NCBI RefSeq assembly: GCF_000739815.1
Contig: NZ_BBJJ01000052.1
Coordinates: 1 to 49,697 of the forward strand
Reading direction: 5' to 3'
Source: Paraburkholderia mimosarum LMG 23256 = NBRC 106338
GTDB lineage: Bacteria > Pseudomonadota > Gammaproteobacteria > Burkholderiales > Burkholderiaceae
Length of the DNA: 49,697 bases
The stretch's first letter is position 1. Every line of letters begins with the position of its first letter. Both the position numbers and the translations under genes were made by a program. The notes below the pieces were generated by a model, which ran no database searches, was not told where the DNA came from, and saw only the letters and a list, made by a program, of their open reading frames with translations. Shown piece after piece: positions 16,971 to 25,349 of the stretch.

Positions 16971-19900
16971 ATCCGCTCGACAACATGGACGCCCAGGTGC
17001 TGGACCCGCTGCGCTTCCCGCTTTACGGCAGCCGCCTGATCGAGGCGAGCGCGGGCACGGGCAAGACGTTCACGATCGCCATGCTGTACGTGCGCCTCGT
17101 GCTCGGCCACGGCGCGCTCGATGCGGCGGCGGACGCTGCGGATTTCGCGGACGAGGCGCGCACGTCGGGGCGCGCGCTCACGCCGCCCGAAATCCTCGTC
17201 GTCACGTTCACCGACGCGGCGACCAAGGAACTGCGCGAGCGCATTCGCGCGCGACTCATCGAAGCCGCGCAATGCTTTCGCGTGGAGCCTGAAGACGTGC
17301 TCGAACGCGAGTCCGGCGAAGACCTGCTGCACGATCTGCGCGAGGACTATCCGCCGGAGCAATGGCCCGCCTGCGCGCGCCGCCTGCAACTCGCGGCCGA
17401 ATGGATGGACGAGGCCGCGGTCTCGACGATCCACGGCTGGTGTAATCGCATGCTGAGCGAGCACGCATTCGACAGCGACAGCCTCTTTTCGCAGACACTC
17501 GAAACCGACCAGACGGAATTGCGCGCCGAGGTGGTGCGCGACTACTGGCGCACCTTCATGGCGCCGCTCGACGCGCGATGTGCCGCCGAGGTCCGCGCGT
17601 GGTTCGCGAGCCCGGACGAACTGCACAAGGCGATTCGGGGGCTGCTTGCCCACGCCGACCTGTTGCCGGATGCGTGCGACCCCGGCGCGGCGCTCGACGA
17701 CGCGCGCAAACGCGCGCAGGCAGAACTCGAAGCGCTGAAGGCGCCGTGGCGAGTCTGGATCGACGAGGTCGAGGTGCTGCTCCACGCGGCGCGCGCGGCG
17801 AAGCAGTTCGATGCCAGAAAGCTCAATTCGAAGCACTGCGAAACATGGATCGGCAAGCTGCGCGACTGGGCCAACGATGCTGATTCCGCGCATCCGGGTT
17901 TCGACGACAAGGCGGCGGTGTGGACGCGCCTCACGCCCGCCGGCCTCGTGGAAATCTGGGTAAAGGGCGATCCGCCCGAGCATGCCGCCTTCGTGGCGAT
18001 GGAAAGCCTGCGCGCATCGCTGGCCGCGCCGCCCGAGGCGAAGCAGGACCTGCTGTGCCACGCGGCACGCTGGGTGGCGCGGCGCTTCGAGGAAGAGGAG
18101 GCGCGCCGCTCGCAAATGGGCTTCGACGATCTGCTCACGCGGTTGCGCGCGGCGCTGCAGCGCGAGAATGGCGCGAGGCTCGCGGAAATCATCCGCAAGC
18201 AGTACCCGGTCGCGCTGATCGACGAGTTCCAGGATACGGACCCGGTTCAGTATCAGATCTTCGATGCGGTCTACCGGATCGACGAGAACGACACTGGTAC
18301 GGCGATCGTCCTGATCGGCGACCCGAAGCAGGCGATCTACGCGTTTCGCGGCGCCGACATCTATACCTATCTGCGCGCGCGCCGAGCCTGCGAAGGGCGA
18401 CTCTATACGCTGAAGAAGAATTTCCGTTCCACGCGCGCGATGGTCGAAGCGGTAAACCGTTGCTTCGAAGCGGCCGAGTCGCGGCCCGAGGGTAGTGGAG
18501 CCTTTTTGTTTCGCAGCCCTGATGGATGCGGGAACGCGCTGCCGTTCGTCGCCGCCGATGCGCACGGACGGCCCGAAAAACTGGTCGCGGCGGGCGCGGC
18601 GCTGCCCGCGCTCAACGTCTGGTGGATGCCGCCGGCCGAGGATGGCAAGCCGCTCAGCAAAGGCGCGTATCTCGCCGGTATGGCCGCGAGTTGCGCGACC
18701 GAAATGGTGCGCCTGCTCAATCTCGGCCAGGAGCATGCCGCCGGTTTTTCGGGCGAGTGCGGCATGCGGCCGTTGCAGCCCGCCGACATGGCGGTGCTCG
18801 TCAACAACCGCAGCGAGGCGCAGGCGATACGCGAGGCGCTGGCCGCACGAGGCGTGCGCAGCGTCTATCTCTCGGATCGCGACTCGGTGTACCAGACGCC
18901 GCAGGCCGAAGAACTGCGCTACTGGCTCGCGGCCTGTGCCGAGCCCGACGACGGCCGCCTCGTGCGCACGGCGCTCGCCACGCCCACGCTCGGGCTCGCA
19001 TGGTCGGAACTCGATCTGCTCGGTCGTGACGAGATCGCGTGGGAAGCACGCGTGCTGCAGTTCCGCGGGTACCGCGACTGCTGGCGCAAGAAGGGCGTGC
19101 TGCCGATGCTGCGCCGCCTCTTCAACGATTTTCACGTGCCGCAGCGTCTCATCGGCGAGGCGGCGGGCGCGGGGCTGAACGGCGAGCGCGCGCTCACCAA
19201 CCTGCTGCATCTCGCCGAGCTGTTGCAGCAGGCGAGCACGCAACTCGACGGCGAGCACGCGCTGATCCGCTACCTGGACGAGCAGCGCGAGGACGAAAGC
19301 GCGGGCGGCGGGGGCGACGTGCGCCAACTGCGCCTGGAGAGCGATGCGGGACTCGTGCAGGTCGTCACGATCCACAAGTCGAAGGGCCTCGAATATCCAC
19401 TCGTGTTTCTGCCGTTCGCCTGTGCGCACCGCGCCGTCAAGCCCGACGACGTGCCGTTCAAATGGCACGACGAGGAAGGCGAGCTGCGAGTCACGCTCGA
19501 AGCGGACGCGCGCGTGCTGTATCAGGCCGATCGCGAACGGCTTGGCGAGGATCTGCGCAAGCTTTACGTCGCGCTCACGCGCGCGCGCTACGCGACCTGG
19601 GTTGGCTATGGACCGGTGCAGGGCGTAGAAGCGAGTGCGTTCGGTTATCTGCTCAATGGCGGTGCAACTTTGCCAACTGAGGAGACCGAAGCATTTCTCG
19701 ATGCCTTGCGCGGCCCGTGCACGGACATCGCCGCGGCGCCGGCGCCGCAGGCGCATCGCGAAGTGTTCGCGTTGCGCGATACCGGCGCGGTGAGAGGCCA
19801 TGCGCGCACGCTTGCGCATCGGGAGCGCGAACGCTGGTGGATCGCGAGCTATTCGAGCCTCAAGACCGTGGAATCGTCGATCGGCTCGACCGCGCCCGTC

Positions 19901-20803
19901 GAAGCGGACGATGCCCGCGGCGCGCCCGATACCCGCAGCGAAGACGTCTTCCTCGAACTGCTCGATGCGAGCGTGCCGCCCGAGGAAGACGAAGGCTTTG
20001 CAAACGCCGGGCAAGCGAGCGTCGCGCCCGCGCTCGCGCCGATGCATGGCTTCGAACGCGGTGCGGACGCGGGCACCTTCCTGCACGAGCTGATGGAATG
20101 GGCGGCCAACGAAGGCTTCGCCGTCATCGCACAAGACGAGCCGCGCGTGCGCGACATGGTCGCGCGCCGCTGCAACGTGCGCGGCTGGTCGCACTGGATC
20201 GAGCCGCTCACGCAATGGATGCTGGGGCTCGTGCGTACGCCGCTGCGCCTGCCCGACATCGAAGGCGAAAGCGTTGCGCCCGTTGCGTTCGCGGCGCTCG
20301 AGCCGGGCTCGTACATGGCGGAGCTCGAGTTTTGGGTCACGGCGCACGACGTCGATACGCTCGAAATCGATGCGCTCGTCACCGCCTTCACGCTGGACGG
20401 CGAGGCGCGGCCCGCGCTCGACGCCGCGACGCTCAACGGCATGCTCAAGGGTTTCATCGATCTCGTATTCGAACACGAGGGCCGCTATTACGTGGCCGAC
20501 TACAAATCGAACTGGCTCGGCCCCGACGATGCGTCGTATACGCCCGCGAAAATGCGCGCGCAGATCCTCCATTCGCGTTATGAACTGCAATACGCGCTGT
20601 ATTTGTTCGCGCTGCACCGGCTGCTCAAGGCGCGCCTGCCCGATTACGACTACGACCGTCACGTGGGCGGCGCCGTGTATCTGTTCCTGCGTGGCGGCCA
20701 TGCGCCTGGGCAGGGGCTGCATTGCGAGCGGCCGCCGCGCGAGCTGATCGAACGACTCGACGCGTGTTTCGCGCGTCGCAATGCGCTGGAGGATGTGGCA
20801 TGA
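16967..20803 (+). CDS. recB: Exodeoxyribonuclease V beta subunit RecB (helicase-nuclease)
   Basis: RecB (1278 residues) is the 3'-5' SF1 helicase and sole nuclease of RecBCD. Walker A ASAGTGKT is at residues 27-34, with VVTFTDAATKELRERIR, VSTIHGWCNRML, Walker B LIDEFQDTDPVQYQIF, GDPKQAIYAFRGAD, LKKNFRSTRAMVEAVN, TIHKSKGLEYPLVFLP and LYVALTRARY. The C-terminal nuclease has GTFLHELMEW, Asp1165 (LKGFIDLVFE), Asp1178 and Lys1180 (VADYKSNW), matching the spacing of the E. coli catalytic Asp-Asp-Lys as I recall it. GGAGA precedes the ATG at 16967, which overlaps the recC stop by four bases. The large antisense frame opposite is a codon-bias shadow. Confidence 0.98.
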   Translation: MNPLDNMDAQVLDPLRFPLYGSRLIEASAGTGKTFTIAMLYVRLVLGHGALDAAADAADFADEARTSGRALTPPEILVVTFTDAATKELRERIRARLIEAAQCFRVEPEDVLERESGEDLLHDLREDYPPEQWPACARRLQLAAEWMDEAAVSTIHGWCNRMLSEHAFDSDSLFSQTLETDQTELRAEVVRDYWRTFMAPLDARCAAEVRAWFASPDELHKAIRGLLAHADLLPDACDPGAALDDARKRAQAELEALKAPWRVWIDEVEVLLHAARAAKQFDARKLNSKHCETWIGKLRDWANDADSAHPGFDDKAAVWTRLTPAGLVEIWVKGDPPEHAAFVAMESLRASLAAPPEAKQDLLCHAARWVARRFEEEEARRSQMGFDDLLTRLRAALQRENGARLAEIIRKQYPVALIDEFQDTDPVQYQIFDAVYRIDENDTGTAIVLIGDPKQAIYAFRGADIYTYLRARRACEGRLYTLKKNFRSTRAMVEAVNRCFEAAESRPEGSGAFLFRSPDGCGNALPFVAADAHGRPEKLVAAGAALPALNVWWMPPAEDGKPLSKGAYLAGMAASCATEMVRLLNLGQEHAAGFSGECGMRPLQPADMAVLVNNRSEAQAIREALAARGVRSVYLSDRDSVYQTPQAEELRYWLAACAEPDDGRLVRTALATPTLGLAWSELDLLGRDEIAWEARVLQFRGYRDCWRKKGVLPMLRRLFNDFHVPQRLIGEAAGAGLNGERALTNLLHLAELLQQASTQLDGEHALIRYLDEQREDESAGGGGDVRQLRLESDAGLVQVVTIHKSKGLEYPLVFLPFACAHRAVKPDDVPFKWHDEEGELRVTLEADARVLYQADRERLGEDLRKLYVALTRARYATWVGYGPVQGVEASAFGYLLNGGATLPTEETEAFLDALRGPCTDIAAAPAPQAHREVFALRDTGAVRGHARTLAHRERERWWIASYSSLKTVESSIGSTAPVEADDARGAPDTRSEDVFLELLDASVPPEEDEGFANAGQASVAPALAPMHGFERGADAGTFLHELMEWAANEGFAVIAQDEPRVRDMVARRCNVRGWSHWIEPLTQWMLGLVRTPLRLPDIEGESVAPVAFAALEPGSYMAELEFWVTAHDVDTLEIDALVTAFTLDGEARPALDAATLNGMLKGFIDLVFEHEGRYYVADYKSNWLGPDDASYTPAKMRAQILHSRYELQYALYLFALHRLLKARLPDYDYDRHVGGAVYLFLRGGHAPGQGLHCERPPRELIERLDACFARRNALEDVA

Positions 20804-23031
20804 CGAGGCGCCGCACGAAAGGACCGGACTGTTTCACCGGCGATCTGTTCCAGAATCTGGCCTTGCCCGACGCCGAGCCGGAACCCGAGCCGACACCCAC
20901 GCGCAGCGCCGCGCGCGAGACGGCCGCGCAGATGCTCGGCGTCCTCGACAACTGGGTCGAGCGCGGCTGGCTGCGCACGCTCGATGCCGCGTTTGCCCGC
21001 TTTCTGTGGACCGAAGCGCCGTACTGTCCGCCGCTCCTGTTGCTCGCGGCGGCGCTCGCGAGCCATCAGCTCGGGCGCGGTCACGTCTGTCTGGACTTGA
21101 AGGCCACGCTGGAGGACCCCGCATTTGCGCTCTCCCTGCCGCCCGACGGCCCGCAAGTGCTGGCGGCGACGCCGGCCCAGCCGCCGGCCGAAGTGCTGGC
21201 GGGCGTCACGCTCGCGCAATGGCGCGAGGCGCTCGCGGTGCCGGATCTCGTGAGCGAGGAAAGCGCGAGCGCGGAGCCCGCAAACGAGGCAGCAGGCAAC
21301 ACGCCGCTCGTGCTCGCCGGCACGCGGCTCTATTTGCGGCGCTACTGGCAGTACGAGCAGGACGTGCGCGCAGGCATCGAACGGCGCCTCGCGCGCGCCG
21401 CACAGGTCGAAGCAGGATTGCCGCTGGAGGTGGCCCGCGCGGCGCTCGATGCGCTGTTCGCGCCGCATTCCAAGGAAAGTCCGCGCGCCGCCGACTGGCA
21501 GAAGCTCGCGTGTGCGCTCGCCGCGCGCAGCGCGTTCAGCATCGTCACGGGCGGGCCGGGCACGGGCAAGACAACCACGGTCGTCAGATTGTTGGCACTC
21601 CTTCAGACATTGGCGCTTGGCCGCGCCGGGCAGGGAACGCGTGCGGCGAGGCCGTTGCGCATCCGGCTTGCTGCGCCCACGGGCAAGGCCGCGGCCCGTT
21701 TGAACGAATCGATAGCGGGCGCGGTGGAGCGATTGCCGTTCGAGGCGTTGCAGGCTCACGTCGATCCCGCGACGCTGCGCAACGCGATCCCGACCGTCGT
21801 CGCCACGCTGCATCGCGTGTTGGGCACGCGGCCCGGCAGCCGGCGCTTCAGGCATGACGCCGTGAATCCGCTGCCCGTGGACGTGCTCGTGATCGACGAG
21901 GCCTCGATGGTCGACCTCGAAATGATGGCCGCCGTGCTCGATGCGCTGCCGTCATCCGCGCGTCTGATCCTGCTGGGCGACAAGGACCAGCTAGCATCGG
22001 TCGAAGCCGGCGCGGTGCTGGGCGAATTGTGCGACCGCGCGCGCGAAGGGCACTACACGCAAGCGTCGCGCACCTGGCTCGAAGCGGCCACGGGCGAGCG
22101 CATCGACGCCGCGATGCTCGACGAGCACGGACTGCCGCTCGATCAGGCCATTGCGATGCTGCGCGAGAGCCATCGTTTCGCATCGGAGAGCGGCATCGGC
22201 GCGCTGGCCGAACTCGTCAACGCGGGCGATGCAGTGGCTGTCGCGAAGATCTGGTCGCGCGGTTACGACGATCTCGCGAGGATCGTCTGCCAGGCAGACG
22301 ACGATGGTCCGTTGCGCGCACTCGTCGTCGAAGGCCGCGTGGATGACAGTGGATCGGTGCGGGCGCAGCGCCACGGCTACCGCCACTACCTGGAAACGAT
22401 GCGGGCGACGCGGCCCGAGCCCGGCGCCCCGCCCGAGGCGCTCGCCGACTGGGCGGCCGGTGTGCTCAGGGCGCATGGCGCGTTTCAGCTGCTGTGTGCG
22501 CTGCGGCGCGGTCCGTGGGGCGTCGAGGGCTTGAACCGGCGCGTCGCGCGGCTGCTGCACGAAGAAGGTCTCATCGATCCGCATGGCGACTGGTACGCGG
22601 GCCGCCCCGTGCTCGTCACGCACAACGACTACGAGCTCGGACTCATGAACGGCGATATCGGCATCGCGCTGGAACTGCCCGTCGCGGCGGGCGAGCCGAC
22701 CGTGCTGCGGGTGGCGTTCCCGGCCGGCGACGGCTCGGGCACCGTGAAGTGGGTGTCGCCGAGCCGTTTGCAAGGCGTCGAAACCGTGTTCGCGCTCACC
22801 GTCCACAAGTCGCAGGGCTCGGAGTTCACGCACGCCGCACTCGTGCTGCCCGACACGTACAGCCCCATTCTCACGCGCGAACTCGTCTACACGGGCATCA
22901 CGCGTGCGCGGTCGTTTCTCACGCTCGCCGTGCCCGAGGGGCGCGCCGTGCTCGATCGCGCGGTGCTCGCCAGGGTGCAGCGCGCAAGCGGCCTCATGGC
23001 GGGACTCGCGCGCGACGCGCAGGCCGCGTGA
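20800..23031 (+). CDS. recD: Exodeoxyribonuclease V alpha subunit RecD
   Basis: RecD (743 residues) is the 5'-3' SF1B helicase of RecBCD. Walker A TGGPGTGKTTT is centred on Lys257, with IRLAAPTGKAAARLNESI, Walker B VLVIDEASMVDLEMMA, LILLGDKDQLASVEAG, LRESHRF, and C-terminal VFALTVHKSQGSEFTHAALVLP and LVYTGITRAR. A strong GGAGG precedes the ATG, which overlaps the recB stop (ATGA). The protein is longer than the roughly 600 residues I recall for E. coli RecD, mainly through an acidic, proline-rich N-terminal extension and a larger N-terminal region. A GC hairpin at 23047-23076 follows. Confidence 0.97.
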   Translation: MTRRRTKGPDCFTGDLFQNLALPDAEPEPEPTPTRSAARETAAQMLGVLDNWVERGWLRTLDAAFARFLWTEAPYCPPLLLLAAALASHQLGRGHVCLDLKATLEDPAFALSLPPDGPQVLAATPAQPPAEVLAGVTLAQWREALAVPDLVSEESASAEPANEAAGNTPLVLAGTRLYLRRYWQYEQDVRAGIERRLARAAQVEAGLPLEVARAALDALFAPHSKESPRAADWQKLACALAARSAFSIVTGGPGTGKTTTVVRLLALLQTLALGRAGQGTRAARPLRIRLAAPTGKAAARLNESIAGAVERLPFEALQAHVDPATLRNAIPTVVATLHRVLGTRPGSRRFRHDAVNPLPVDVLVIDEASMVDLEMMAAVLDALPSSARLILLGDKDQLASVEAGAVLGELCDRAREGHYTQASRTWLEAATGERIDAAMLDEHGLPLDQAIAMLRESHRFASESGIGALAELVNAGDAVAVAKIWSRGYDDLARIVCQADDDGPLRALVVEGRVDDSGSVRAQRHGYRHYLETMRATRPEPGAPPEALADWAAGVLRAHGAFQLLCALRRGPWGVEGLNRRVARLLHEEGLIDPHGDWYAGRPVLVTHNDYELGLMNGDIGIALELPVAAGEPTVLRVAFPAGDGSGTVKWVSPSRLQGVETVFALTVHKSQGSEFTHAALVLPDTYSPILTRELVYTGITRARSFLTLAVPEGRAVLDRAVLARVQRASGLMAGLARDAQAA

Positions 23032-23046
23032 GCAGTCGCCAAAGCA

Positions 23047-23076
23047 CGAAGGGCCGCTCGCAGTGGCGGCCCTTCG
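23047..23076. terminator. Bidirectional hairpin between recD and ohr
   Basis: Arms CGAAGGGCCGC (23047-23057) and GCGGCCCTTCG (23066-23076) pair perfectly over 11 bases with an 8-base loop. It lies between convergent recD and ohr, 15 bases past the recD stop. Neither side has a long T-run, so efficiency is uncertain. Confidence 0.6.
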
Positions 23077-23110
23077 CTCGTAGTGCGAAATACTTCGTCG
23101 AGTGTGCGCG

Positions 23111-23536
23111 TTAAACGATCGTGAGCGTCACGTCGATGTTGCCGCGCGTGGCGTTCGAGTACGGGCACACGATATGTGCCTTGTCGACGAGCGCCTGGGC
23201 GGCCGCGCGGTCCATGCCGGGCAGCGAGACCTTCAGTTCGACTTCGATGCCGAAGCCATTCGGAATCTGGCCGATGCCCACGTTGCCGGTGATCGAAAGA
23301 TCGGCGGGCAGGGCGATCTTGTCGCGCGCCGCGACGAACTTCATCGCGCCGATGAAACACGCGCTATAGCCGGCGGCGAAAAGCTGTTCGGGGTTCGTGC
23401 CGTCGCCGCCCGCGCCGCCCAGTTCGCGCGGCGTGGTGAGCTTGAGATCCAGCTGGCTGGCGGGAATGACGGCGCGGCCATCACGGCCGCCGGTAGCGGT
23501 GGCTTCGGCGCGGTAGAGGACTTTTTCGATCGACAT
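23111..23536 (-). CDS. ohr: Organic hydroperoxide resistance peroxidase Ohr
   Basis: Ohr (141 residues) reduces organic and fatty-acid hydroperoxides with two active-site cysteines and lipoyl-type thiol reductants in the cytoplasm. The signature NPEQLFAAGYSACFIGAM holds the peroxidatic Cys60 and Glu50; the resolving Cys124 is in VCPYSNATRGN; Arg18 lies in the conserved GGRDG loop. Length is standard for Ohr. AAAGGAG sits just upstream of the ATG at 23536. Ohr is usually controlled by the MarR-family OhrR, but no ohrR is adjacent. A TetR-family gene lies upstream on the same strand, and two of its putative operators are 145-220 bases before ohr. Confidence 0.96.
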   Translation of the reverse strand: MSIEKVLYRAEATATGGRDGRAVIPASQLDLKLTTPRELGGAGGDGTNPEQLFAAGYSACFIGAMKFVAARDKIALPADLSITGNVGIGQIPNGFGIEVELKVSLPGMDRAAAQALVDKAHIVCPYSNATRGNIDVTLTIV

Positions 23537-23682
23537 GACAGGCTCCTTTGAGCAAAGACGGTGAGTTAAAGGTACGGCTCGGTGCGACTTCCAATCTAGC
23601 GGTGCAAGGCGACAGGCATATGCACCGGGGTCCAGCAGAACAGCAAAGCAGCTTGCGAATTCATCGTTGTCAGTCTGTGTAT

Positions 23683-23702
23683 TCTATCTACCACAAGATA
23701 GA
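23683..23702. promoter_or_regulatory. Putative TetR operator O1 (upstream of ohr)
   Basis: TCTATCT-6-AGATAGA, a perfect 7-base inverted repeat around ACCACA. It shares arms and spacing with two other sites here (23743-23762 and 24394-24413). On the ohr strand a TAGAAT hexamer overlaps it and could be a -10 element. The centre is about 156 bases from the ohr ATG. Confidence 0.7.
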
Positions 23703-23742
23703 TTCGTAGTCGTAGAAACTCGATCATGATGCACCTTTTACG

Positions 23743-23762
23743 GCTATCTATCAGAAGATAGA
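23743..23762. promoter_or_regulatory. Putative TetR operator O2 (upstream of ohr)
   Basis: CTATCT-6-AGATAG (arms 23744-23749 and 23756-23761) with a 6-base spacer ATCAGA. It is centred exactly 60 bases from O1 and has the same geometry. It lies in the gap between the tetR 3' end and ohr. Confidence 0.7.
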
Positions 23763-23817
23763 AACTGTAGCCCAACAAAAGAGGCGGCGTACCGCCCCGG
23801 CTTGCAGCTTCAGCATT

Positions 23818-24384
23818 TCACTGGGCCACGCGCCACATGGCTTCTACATCTTCGAGGCGCGACTTCGTTTTGAACAGCCGGCTTGCCAGAACACTGCCCT
23901 GCAACGCCGCGAACAGGGTGCGCGCGGCGCTTTGCGCCTTACCCTTCACGACCAGCGTGCCTTCCCTGGCCCCTTGCGCCAGCACTTCGGCCAGCCAGTC
24001 TTCGTTGGCGCGGAAGAACGCCTGCACGGCCTGGCGCACGTTTTCGGGCAGCGATTCGATGTCGGCGGCCAGCATGCCGCACAGACAGATCTGGTTGCCG
24101 TCGCCCAGCGTCTTGCCGAAGAGCCGCGTGTAGATCGCGAGCTTTTCGCGCGCCGGGAGCGCTGCTTCGATGGATTGCAGTCCCGCCATGACCTCGCTGC
24201 TGTACTGATTTACCGCTTCCAGCACGAGGTCGTCTTTCGACGGAAAGTAGTAGTGGATGCTGGACGTTTTTACGCCCACCAGTTCCGACAGGTCACGGTA
24301 GCTGAAGCCGTTGTAGCCGCGCAGCATCATGAGGGTGATGGCGTGGTCGAGAAGCTGCTCCCGCACTGTCAGTTTCGTGTCCAT
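23818..24384 (-). CDS. TetR/AcrR family transcriptional regulator
   Basis: A 188-residue repressor-type regulator. The N-terminal TetR helix-turn-helix is clear: REQLLDHAITLMMLRGYNGFS then YRDLSELVGVKTSSIHYYFPSKDDLV. The ligand domain contains ICLCGMLAADIESLP, a cysteine-bearing motif found in several TetR groups; whether Cys is a redox sensor is speculation. The ATG at 24384 has GGAG five bases upstream, and the longer frame from 24420 would read through the operator. An inverted repeat (O3) ends ten bases before the start codon, which predicts autorepression; identical-geometry repeats upstream of ohr make ohr a probable second target. Confidence 0.92.
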   Translation of the reverse strand: MDTKLTVREQLLDHAITLMMLRGYNGFSYRDLSELVGVKTSSIHYYFPSKDDLVLEAVNQYSSEVMAGLQSIEAALPAREKLAIYTRLFGKTLGDGNQICLCGMLAADIESLPENVRQAVQAFFRANEDWLAEVLAQGAREGTLVVKGKAQSAARTLFAALQGSVLASRLFKTKSRLEDVEAMWRVAQ

Positions 24385-24393
24385 GGACTCCAA

Positions 24394-24413
24394 TTTATCT
24401 ACTGGAAGATAGA
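24394..24413. promoter_or_regulatory. Putative TetR operator O3 (tetR promoter/leader)
   Basis: TTTATCT-6-AGATAGA, with 7-base arms at 24394-24400 and 24407-24413 (one mismatch in the outer arm), spacer ACTGGA. It abuts the tetR ribosome binding site. Together with O1 and O2 the consensus is YTATCTAnnnnAAGATAGA. Confidence 0.72.
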
Positions 24414-24448
24414 TTGTCAAGCGGAATGGGCAATTTGTTTCCGCTGCT

Positions 24449-24474
24449 CCGGCGCGGCCAGGGGACCGCGCCGG
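24449..24474 (-). terminator. Possible terminator of the LysE-type exporter gene
   Basis: Perfect 9-base arms CCGGCGCGG (24449-24457) and CCGCGCCGG (24466-24474) with an 8-base loop, just past the exporter stop at 24481. There is no T-run on the minus strand, so termination would be weak or Rho-assisted. Confidence 0.45.
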
Positions 24475-24480
24475 GCGATG

Positions 24481-25116
24481 TCAGATGCCGCGATGCCCCG
24501 CGCTGAAGATCAGGCGCAAGCCGAGCGCCGCGATGGCGCCTGCGGCGATGCGGTCGATCCAGCCTTTTGCCTGCAGATACAGATCGCGCGGGCGCTGACT
24601 CGAAAAGCACAGCGCCACGACCGTGTACCAGCCGGTTTCGATCGCGAACACGAGCGGCGGCAACGCGAAGTAGCACCAGAGCGGCGGATGCTGCGGCAAC
24701 AGCGCCACGAAGATGCCGCCATAGGCAATGGCCGTTTTCGGGTTGCTCAACTGCGTGGTGAGGCCGCTCCAGTAGGACTTGCCGGGCCGCTCGCCGGCCG
24801 CGGCCGTCTTGCTCACGGTGACCGGCGTGCCGGCGCCGCGCCAGATGCGCGAAGCGATATAGAGCAGGTAGGCGCCGCCCGCGATCTTCAGCGCCGCGTA
24901 GAGCCAGGCAACCGTGGCGAGCACCGTGTAGAGCCCGGCGAGCGCGATGCCGGCAAAGCAGATCGCGCCACTGCCCATGCCAAGCGCGGTGGCCACGCCG
25001 TCGCGGCGCGACAGGCCGATCGAGTTACGCGCGACGAGCACGAAGCTCGGGCCGGGACTCATGGCCCCGAGCAGAACGGCGAGGAGAATGCTGGCGACGG
25101 CGGCAAGGGCGGACAT
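24481..25116 (-). CDS. LysE/RhtB family amino-acid exporter
   Basis: An inner-membrane exporter (211 residues) of the LysE/RhtB superfamily, which pumps amino acids or related metabolites out of the cell. The N-terminal LGAMSPGPSFVLVARNSIGLSRRDG is the family signature. Five to six hydrophobic helices follow, with LSNPKTAIAYGGIFVALLP, the conserved NPK(T/A) motif. GGAG precedes the ATG at 25116. The 5' end overlaps a small ORF (25059-25331) in another frame. The upstream genes encode peroxidase and cytochrome proteins, so transcriptional linkage to them is possible but unproved. Substrate unknown. Confidence 0.92.
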   Translation of the reverse strand: MSALAAVASILLAVLLGAMSPGPSFVLVARNSIGLSRRDGVATALGMGSGAICFAGIALAGLYTVLATVAWLYAALKIAGGAYLLYIASRIWRGAGTPVTVSKTAAAGERPGKSYWSGLTTQLSNPKTAIAYGGIFVALLPQHPPLWCYFALPPLVFAIETGWYTVVALCFSSQRPRDLYLQAKGWIDRIAAGAIAALGLRLIFSAGHRGI

Positions 25117-25331
25117 GACGGGGCTCCGATGAGGGAGGGAACCTCGAAGACTAGCACGCGCGTTTGTTCCGCGATATTCGCCTTCAGAAATTCCGCCTTG
25201 TCCGTGTCGATGTCGTCCCAGCCGAGCGTCGAGAGCGTCGAGCGGTGCGCGATGAAGAAAAGCAGAAATTGGCCGTACAGGCCAAACATGCGCACGATGC
25301 TGAGGGGATCACGCGCCGGTATGCCGGTCAT
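25059..25331 (-). CDS. Small ORF of unknown function between cytochrome b561 and LysE genes
   Basis: A 90-codon frame from an ATG at 25331 (a GTG at 25346 is also in frame), starting shortly after the cytochrome b561 stop, with a GGGACTGGA purine stretch upstream. Residues 1-70 have a natural-looking composition: one hydrophobic segment (VRMFGLYGQFLLFFIA) and an acidic stretch (WDDIDTDKAEFLKANIAEQ). The last 20 residues (PPLPPSPAFSSPFCSGP) overlap the start of the LysE gene in another frame and look like non-coding read-through. It may be a real small protein or the remnant of a gene whose 3' end was lost. No family recognised. Confidence 0.4.
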   Translation of the reverse strand: MTGIPARDPLSIVRMFGLYGQFLLFFIAHRSTLSTLGWDDIDTDKAEFLKANIAEQTRVLVFEVPSLIGAPSCPPLPPSPAFSSPFCSGP

Positions 25332-25349
25332 GCGTTCCAGTCCCACCCG

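Noticed and set aside
16817..20722. 1301-codon open frame antisense to recB
   Set aside because: recB on the other strand has all helicase and nuclease motifs. The antisense frame is Arg/Glu/Val-rich and follows from GC-rich third positions.
23596..23778. 60-codon ORF upstream of ohr (minus)
   Set aside because: It spans both putative TetR operators and the likely ohr promoter; no ribosome binding site was found.
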